Below are positions 59,765 to 64,000 of a stretch of DNA of 64,000 nucleotides, one piece after another; positions within the stretch are counted from its first letter, which is position 1; each line of letters starts with the position of its first letter. A program made the translations under genes and the position numbers. The notes below the pieces were generated by a model. It was not told the origin of the DNA. It worked only from the letters and a program-made list of their open reading frames with translations, and made no database searches. Source of the DNA: Candidatus Puniceispirillum sp. (GTDB taxonomy: Bacteria; Pseudomonadota; Alphaproteobacteria; Puniceispirillales; Puniceispirillaceae); contig JAOEVD010000008.1 of the NCBI GenBank assembly GCA_028383305.1, positions 28,753-92,752 on the forward strand. The letters run 5' to 3'.

Positions 59765-60088
59765 TTAAGCACCAGGTGCGCGATATGCACCGGTTATTTT
59801 GTTTGCTCGACCGGCTATGTCGTTCATATCAATATATTCGAGCATCTCCAATTCGTTTAAAGCCCCTGATGCAGCCACCAAAACTTTCACAGCTGCTGCA
59901 TCTTCGAAGCTCGAAACCTCTGCAACAACCGCTATATCGTACTTTCCTCTCAGGAATTGCAGGTCAATAAAATTACCACCCGACTTTTTTACTATGGCAG
60001 AAATTGCAGCACGCCTGTCATCTTTTGGATTTTTCAAAAACCCAGCAAGGCCAGCATTGGAGTATTTTCCTAAAAATAAAAACTTCAT
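59765..60088 (-). CDS. GYD-domain protein
   Basis: A 107-residue protein with the GYD pattern: FLFLGKYSNAGLAGF, the RRAAISAIVKKSGG helix, and the GKYDIAVVAEVSSFEDAA strand-helix. Function is unknown; the ferredoxin-like fold suggests a small-molecule or protein partner. ATG 60088 follows AGGAG; the frame is open further upstream without a site. It is followed by the flavoprotein gene on the same strand, about 95 bases on. Confidence 0.78.
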   Translation of the reverse strand: MKFLFLGKYSNAGLAGFLKNPKDDRRAAISAIVKKSGGNFIDLQFLRGKYDIAVVAEVSSFEDAAAVKVLVAASGALNELEMLEYIDMNDIAGRANKITGAYRAPGA

Positions 60089-60119
60089 CTTTCTCTCCTT
60101 GTTTAGTCTGAAAATTTTG

Positions 60120-60220
60120 CCACAAAATAAGGCCATTGCAAAGGCTGGCCGAGTTTAGGGAGGAAAGAGTTAGATTCAGCTTCAAGAGTGGCAGCGCAAT
60201 ATGACCGGTTTATGTATGGG
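60120..60220 (-). repeat. island leader element, copy E (long form)
   Basis: Minus-strand hairpin GGCCA-GCCTTTGCAA-TGGCC (60131-60150) followed by TTATTTTGTGGCA, 32-60 bases before the GYD start. The upstream 70 bases resemble copies F and G, including CTAAC and TTCCTCC segments. Confidence 0.75.
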
Positions 60221-60408
60221 CTGCGGTAATTTTGAGGCTTGTTACTAAATGCGTTTGCGTAAAAGTTTTCATAACGCGGGACATAGGTATACCGCTGCAC
60301 ATATTGAGCTGGCAGGGTGCATAAAGGGATGCCTTGGTTAAGGTAGCTTAAGAATTCGTAAATTTTAGTGTATCGTAGTCAGCTATCACTTCTTTGTTTT
60401 TGTTAACT
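60221..60408. other. rest of the divergent intergenic region
   Basis: About 190 bases between copy E and the promoter of the plus-strand gene, part of a 348-base gene-free stretch from 60089. I see nothing else here. Confidence 0.4.
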
Positions 60409-60417
60409 TGCTATAAT
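60409..60417 (+). promoter_or_regulatory. extended -10 promoter element
   Basis: TGCTATAAT (60409-60417) is a perfect extended -10, about 20 bases before the ribosome site GGAGG and ATG at 60437. The -35 region is weak, as is usual for this class. Confidence 0.5.
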
Positions 60418-60436
60418 TTATGGAGGTGTTTTAAAG

Positions 60437-61018
60437 ATGGTCGAAAACGCAAAGTCCACCCAAATAGAGCAATTAGAGCAATGGGCCAATAACGCTGCTG
60501 TTTCTGTCTCAGCCTCATTGGTGTTTGGTAGGGATAGGGCAAAGGAAATTGCGGAGCCATTATTAATGGTTCTTTTTACGATAACTGCAAATGATTACAA
60601 AAAAGCACTAGAAGTCATTGGAAAAATTGAGTCATTTCCAATCAAAAGAATATTTTTAGAACAATTTAAATATTGTTACATTCTCAACACAGGCTCAGAG
60701 GAGTTTTCCACTTTAGTTTTAAACACTGATTTTTCCAATCAGCAAATGGCTGATGAATATGACTCTGTTCTTCTGAAGCTTTTGAATGAAAACGATAAAG
60801 ACTTTGCATTAGTCAGTGAAAAACTAAGCGCACTTCCGATAAGAGCTAAGCGTGTTGCCATGAAAAGGATTCATAGCAGAGAGTTTAGCAAATTTAGGCA
60901 GATTAAAATCAGACCCAAACAGTTGTTGAACAACGCCAAACAACCTCTTATCAAGACTTGGTATTGGGTTTTAATAACTATTGTTTTGGCTGTTCTGATA
61001 ATTATAAAAATTGAGTGA
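60437..61018 (+). CDS. C-terminally membrane-anchored protein of unknown function
   Basis: A 193-residue protein. The N-terminal 150 residues are soluble, helix-rich and charged, with many Lys and Glu; the last 20 residues (WYWVLITIVLAVLIIIKIE) form one hydrophobic helix, giving a tail-anchor topology. I recognise no family. GGAGG lies ten bases before ATG. It is divergent from the GYD gene and convergent with the small exported protein. Confidence 0.65.
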   Translation: MVENAKSTQIEQLEQWANNAAVSVSASLVFGRDRAKEIAEPLLMVLFTITANDYKKALEVIGKIESFPIKRIFLEQFKYCYILNTGSEEFSTLVLNTDFSNQQMADEYDSVLLKLLNENDKDFALVSEKLSALPIRAKRVAMKRIHSREFSKFRQIKIRPKQLLNNAKQPLIKTWYWVLITIVLAVLIIIKIE

Positions 61019-61166
61019 AGTCGAGTATTTTGATTGGCGCGATATTTTCAATACCCTAAGTGGATGAATACGTTCGCCAACAAGCCATAGAATTTGGCGG
61101 GCAGCACAATGTGGGAGGTTTATCCTCGTGGTGAAGTCATTTTATGGCTACATCGGTAATACTTCC

Positions 61167-61190
61167 CCACTGTTATAGCAATGGGGCGCC
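61167..61190 (-). repeat. 18-bp near-palindromic motif, copy 5
   Basis: Minus strand GGCGCCCCATTGCTATAACA then GTGG; stem CCCCA-TG/CA-TGGGG. A second small inverted repeat (CCATC/GATGG, 61189-61207) adjoins. It sits between two convergent genes. Confidence 0.65.
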
Positions 61191-61246
61191 ATCATGTATT
61201 TCGATGGGGGCAAAGACTGTGGTGCCAGACAACAAAGCATGAAGTC

Positions 61247-61513
61247 CTAGTCAGTTAACCTGAGTAAGTTAAGCAAACGTTCTCTGAGCATGAGAAGCCT
61301 CCGCTCAAGAAATTCATTTTCTCTTTCTAATGCAACAACCTGCTCTTGTAACTTTTGATCTTTGTGTCCAGCAGCGCCAGTTGCAAGGTCATTCTTACAA
61401 TAGTTGTAAGCAGTAATTTCAGCCGCAGTATTGCCATTTAAAACGCACTTGTGCGCCCAAGCTATCTGGCTGAACAGGTTTAGAAAGATGGATATCAGAA
61501 TGATGCGTGTCAT
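61247..61513 (-). CDS. small exported coiled-coil protein
   Basis: An 88-residue protein. A signal peptide (MTRIILISIFLNLFSQIAWA) is followed by a short Cys-containing segment (HKCVLNGN, with a second Cys in NYCKND) and a C-terminal leucine-rich heptad region from about residue 55 (QEQVVALERENEFLERRLL) that should form a coiled coil. No family recognised. The AOX gene ends about 50 bases upstream on the same strand. Confidence 0.6.
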   Translation of the reverse strand: MTRIILISIFLNLFSQIAWAHKCVLNGNTAAEITAYNYCKNDLATGAAGHKDQKLQEQVVALERENEFLERRLLMLRERLLNLLRLTD

Positions 61514-61563
61514 TGGAATTTCTCGATTGCGTCTATAAGAAATTTTTAAACAGTTAAAATGGC

Positions 61564-62166
61564 TTACCCTTTTGCCAAAGCGTCCGCCATTTCGTGATTG
61601 GTGTCGCTGTGTCCTTGTTCATCTTGCCTAACAGCAATTAGGACATCTCTGAGTTTAGCTGTCTTAGCCAGCCCATAATAGTCTTTTGCAATATCTGGCG
61701 CATCAATGTTAGTAGTTTTGCCTGAGTCTATTTGTTCTAGGTATTCTGTGTAACTAATTACAGCCTGCTCTTCGAAATAACCAACCATACGGTGGGCTGC
61801 TTTTGGAAAAAATACGTACAGCATGAAGTAGAAATGCCAAAAAAAGAATTGGGCTAATAGAACGATAGCCCTCTCCAAAGAGTTCGGTTTGGCAATTTCA
61901 ATAAAAATCATCAAATGCATACGCTCATTTTCTGCCTCATCGAGCAAGGCCTTTATCCAGCCCCTGTCATCTTGTTTCATTCTCCTCAGAGAGCTTAGAT
62001 GACACCACATCCCAGCAACCATCCCAGGAACTCCAGCAACAGTCTCTAACACAACCGCTCTGTGGCCGTAGCGTTTTGCGAAGAAGGTGTCAGCGAACCA
62101 CCTAAAAAACATTGTTACAGCTAATGCAAACCTGTCAGAAAAATCACTTGGAACGCGATGTTGCAT
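61564..62166 (-). CDS. aox: alternative oxidase (AOX)
   Basis: A 200-residue di-iron ubiquinol oxidase that passes electrons from ubiquinol to O2 without pumping protons. All metal ligands are present: Glu41 in LETVAGVPG, Glu81 and His84 in EAENERMH, Glu132/133 in FEEQAVISYTEY, and Glu183 and His186 in RQDEQGHSD. It is short, lacking any N-terminal extension, as in bacterial AOX. ATG 62166 follows GAGGT. A 6-base-pair hairpin lies in its leader. Bacterial AOX genes are sparse and often acquired by transfer. Confidence 0.93.
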   Translation of the reverse strand: MQHRVPSDFSDRFALAVTMFFRWFADTFFAKRYGHRAVVLETVAGVPGMVAGMWCHLSSLRRMKQDDRGWIKALLDEAENERMHLMIFIEIAKPNSLERAIVLLAQFFFWHFYFMLYVFFPKAAHRMVGYFEEQAVISYTEYLEQIDSGKTTNIDAPDIAKDYYGLAKTAKLRDVLIAVRQDEQGHSDTNHEMADALAKG

Positions 62167-62212
62167 CTTACTTACCTCGAATATTAGTTGTTTGGTATAA
62201 GGACTGAATTCT

Positions 62213-62232
62213 GAGCCTGTGTTTATAGGCTC
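62213..62232 (-). promoter_or_regulatory. leader hairpin upstream of the alternative oxidase
   Basis: GAGCCT and AGGCTC form a perfect six-base-pair stem with an eight-base loop, about 45-65 bases before the aox start on the minus strand. It is GC-rich in an AT-rich leader and is not followed by a T run. Confidence 0.5.
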
Positions 62233-62350
62233 AAAATGGTTATGAGATGTTTAACTCAACAACAAAACCAAGCTGACCCAAGTTTTGTAAGGGAGTAGGG
62301 CGGTTTGGTGTCCTGATTTGACAGCTGGTGCCGCTCGACCCGCTTCTTAA

Positions 62351-62445
62351 GTGGTCTGAATTTCTGAAAAAACAAGACCAGCGCAAAGGCTAGCCGAGTT
62401 TGGGAGGAGAGGGTTAGTTTCAGTTTAGCAGTCGGTAGGGCAATT
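62351..62445 (-). repeat. island leader element, copy F (long form)
   Basis: Minus-strand hairpin GGCTAGC-CTTTGC-GCTGGTC (62374-62393), seven pairs including two G-T pairs, followed by TTGTTTTTTCAGA. It begins about 60 bases after the PhyH stop and lies about 200 bases before the aox start. Confidence 0.75.
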
Positions 62446-62453
62446 CAAGAAAC

Positions 62454-63281
62454 CTAATATTTCCCTATTTTCTTGGCGCCACGATAAAATATTGCTTTCA
62501 GCGCCTCATTTGCTTTGTCGCGAAATTCGACATCTTGCTCGGCCATAATGGACGATGGCCGGGGGGTATGCTGATGGTATCTATAAGTGTCTGAGCCTCG
62601 TGCTTGTTGGACAAATATTTTTCCGTACACAGAATCTACGTTTGTCCCGATGTATGACTGAATAGCGAAGCCAATTCGACGGTTTTTGGAGCTATTATGG
62701 CCAGAGCCGTGGACAACCCACGGGTGGTGTAGGGATAATTGACCTGCTTTGAGTGCAACTGGAATTGTATCGTTTTTTGGAACATTTTGAACAGTTTGTC
62801 CGCGAGTAAGAAGATTCTCCTCGTCAAAAGTATCCAAGTGTTCGCGGGCGCCTTCTAAATGACTGCCAGGCCACATATACATACAACCGTTTTCGGTTGT
62901 GACATCGGACAATGCCAGCCAAGCAGTTACCCAATTTTCTGGTTCCAATCCTATGTAACGTGCATCCTGATGCCAGCTTATGAACCCTCGCTGCTCTGGT
63001 TCTTTGATGAACAATGTAGTTCCGCCAACTAAAAAATCTTTACCGATAAGGGTTTCGACAGCATCAAGGATGTCGGGATTGTGAACGATTTTGTCAAAAA
63101 GTGAAGTTACATAATGAACATTGTTGCGGTTGCGACCGGTTACTGCTTCTGGATACGATGCTTCCAAACCTTCAAGTTCTTGTCTAATTGCTGCAGCCTC
63201 TTCCCGTGAATAGATATCAATCGGAGCAATGAAGCCGTCACGATTGTACAAGTCGATTTGTTCTTTTGTTAAATGGGACAC
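62454..63281 (-). CDS. phytanoyl-CoA dioxygenase-family protein
   Basis: A 275-residue Fe(II)/2-oxoglutarate oxygenase. The iron triad starts at WHQDARYIG (His104, Asp106) with distal His191 in VVHGSGHN, and the 2-oxoglutarate Arg is near 201. Substrate unknown; related marine proteins act on varied small molecules. The start is GTG at 63281 with AGGAGG six bases upstream. Confidence 0.87.
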   Translation of the reverse strand: MSHLTKEQIDLYNRDGFIAPIDIYSREEAAAIRQELEGLEASYPEAVTGRNRNNVHYVTSLFDKIVHNPDILDAVETLIGKDFLVGGTTLFIKEPEQRGFISWHQDARYIGLEPENWVTAWLALSDVTTENGCMYMWPGSHLEGAREHLDTFDEENLLTRGQTVQNVPKNDTIPVALKAGQLSLHHPWVVHGSGHNSSKNRRIGFAIQSYIGTNVDSVYGKIFVQQARGSDTYRYHQHTPRPSSIMAEQDVEFRDKANEALKAIFYRGAKKIGKY

Positions 63282-63397
63282 CGAATCCTCCTGAACGAAC
63301 CATTGACAGGTTGTTCAAAAGGCAGGGGAAAGTCAACGAGACAGACGAGACAGAAGTTATGATTTGTGCATAGAGACTTTTGGTTGACTAAAATTGG

Positions 63398-63799
63398 CTA
63401 GCTATTGTCGATAGACTTATAAATATTCAATTCCCTCCAATATTTTTCTGCAAGTGCATTTGCGTCACTAATCCTCAAAGCAAGTCCTCGAATGATTGCA
63501 TTGCATATTGGGTCAGCTTGAGCCATTTTTGCCCGAAATACCGGCTCATCCAGCTTGATGAGCATCGCGTTAGTCTTTGCTCTCACAGTCACGGTTCTTG
63601 GTTCTGAGGTGATGAGGCCAACTTCGCCAAATAATTCACCTTCGTTTAAAACGCCGAGGAGCATTCCCTGTTTGCTTTCTATCTGAACTGAGCCACTATG
63701 TACTAAATAGACGCTATGACTGGCATCGTTGACACTGTAAATTATATCGCCTGCCTTAACTGCCATCTTGGCAAAGTTTTTTAAGCTTATTGGCTTCAT
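63398..63799 (-). CDS. cyclic nucleotide-binding domain protein
   Basis: A 133-residue stand-alone cNMP-binding domain. The phosphate-binding cassette is GELFGEVGLITSEPRTVTVRA, with the conserved Gly-Glu and Arg, preceded by VYLVHSGSVQIES. It has no DNA-binding or enzyme domain, so it must act through a partner. GAGGAGG precedes ATG 63799. Leader element G is about 35 bases upstream. Confidence 0.87.
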   Translation of the reverse strand: MKPISLKNFAKMAVKAGDIIYSVNDASHSVYLVHSGSVQIESKQGMLLGVLNEGELFGEVGLITSEPRTVTVRAKTNAMLIKLDEPVFRAKMAQADPICNAIIRGLALRISDANALAEKYWRELNIYKSIDNS

Positions 63800-63830
63800 T
63801 AGCGAACCTCCTCAAAAGTTACCATGTCAC

Positions 63831-63940
63831 ATATATTGAACAACGCAAAGGCTGGAGGAGTTTGAAGAGGAATGGGTTAGGTTCAGTTTCGACGCTACGC
63901 TGATATCGTGACGGGTTTATGGCTGGGGTTTTGTCTTTGT
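63831..63940 (-). repeat. island leader element, copy G (long form)
   Basis: Minus-strand hairpin CCAGC-CTTTGC-GTTGT (63840-63855), four pairs with one G-T pair, followed by TCAATATATGTGACA, about 40 bases before the cNMP gene start. The preceding 80 bases are similar to copies E and F. Confidence 0.7.
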
Positions 63941-64000
63941 TATACTGCCCAAGTGGAGACAGTTCCGATGCTATATTAATTTTGCACATGCTATATTTAG

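Noticed and set aside
53435..61190. Integron attC sites or an integron cassette array
   Set aside because: The repeats between island genes suggested cassettes, but no 7-bp core (GTTRRRY/RYYYAAC) pair is present, no intI gene is seen, and genes run on both strands with varied spacing.
50646..64000. CRISPR array
   Set aside because: Repeats are dispersed between genes and not regularly spaced, and no cas gene is present.

Overview
The window looks like a piece of a free-living, probably marine, alphaproteobacterial chromosome. The evidence is the gene order tig-clpP-clpX-lon-hup, an uninterrupted nuoA-N operon running into birA-coaX-rnj-mce-DUF1467, glyA-nrdR-ribD-ribE-ribBX-ribH-nusB, a CBP3-type cytochrome bc1 chaperone, and yceD-plsX-fabH-ihfA-merR. 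Moderate base composition and low synteny noise would fit a SAR116/Puniceispirillum-like lineage, but that genus-level guess is inference only.

Core region (1-50.6 kb). From the left: a DEAD-box RNA helicase cut by the window edge, a small hydrolase, a membrane protein, topoisomerase IV subunit B (parE), the nitrogen pair glnB-glnA, an AhpD-like/thioesterase pair, tRNA-His and tRNA-Leu, then the protein quality-control block (tig, clpP, clpX, lon) and HU. Heat-shock (RpoH-type) promoter matches precede clpP and lon. After tRNA-Val and tRNA-Asp come a metallo-hydrolase, a methyltransferase, an ArsC/Spx-like protein, a tandem Lin0512 pair and a drug/metabolite transporter. The complete 14-subunit complex I operon (20.97-35.25 kb) follows, continuing with biotin ligase, pantothenate kinase, RNase J, methylmalonyl-CoA epimerase and a small membrane protein. 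Then come rpiB, serine/riboflavin/NusB genes, bamE, the bc1 chaperone, and the fatty-acid initiation cluster ending with ihfA and a MerR regulator.

Island (50.6-64 kb). A tRNA-Pro(GGG) gene is followed at once by a decayed tyrosine recombinase. Beyond it the sequence is visibly richer in A+T and carries accessory genes, mostly on the minus strand. They are an LspA-like gene with a broken frame, a homocysteine S-methyltransferase-like protein with an altered zinc site, an epoxide hydrolase/dehalogenase-type alpha/beta hydrolase, an HDAC-family deacetylase, a TauD-type dioxygenase, a frameshifted exported DsrE protein, a fumarate reductase/aspartate oxidase-type flavoprotein, a GYD protein, two unknown membrane or exported proteins, an alternative oxidase, a phytanoyl-CoA-dioxygenase-type enzyme and a cyclic-nucleotide-binding protein. 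The theme is O2-, iron- and flavin-dependent chemistry, but no single pathway is assignable.

The most unusual signal is in the island's intergenic DNA. A short hairpin with an invariant CUUUGC loop occurs seven times, always in the same orientation and, in most copies, 35-100 bp before a minus-strand start codon. Its stem variants stay paired, through G-U pairs, only if the RNA is read from the minus strand. A second near-palindromic 18-bp motif occurs five times. Both are absent, as far as I can see, from the 50 kb of core sequence.
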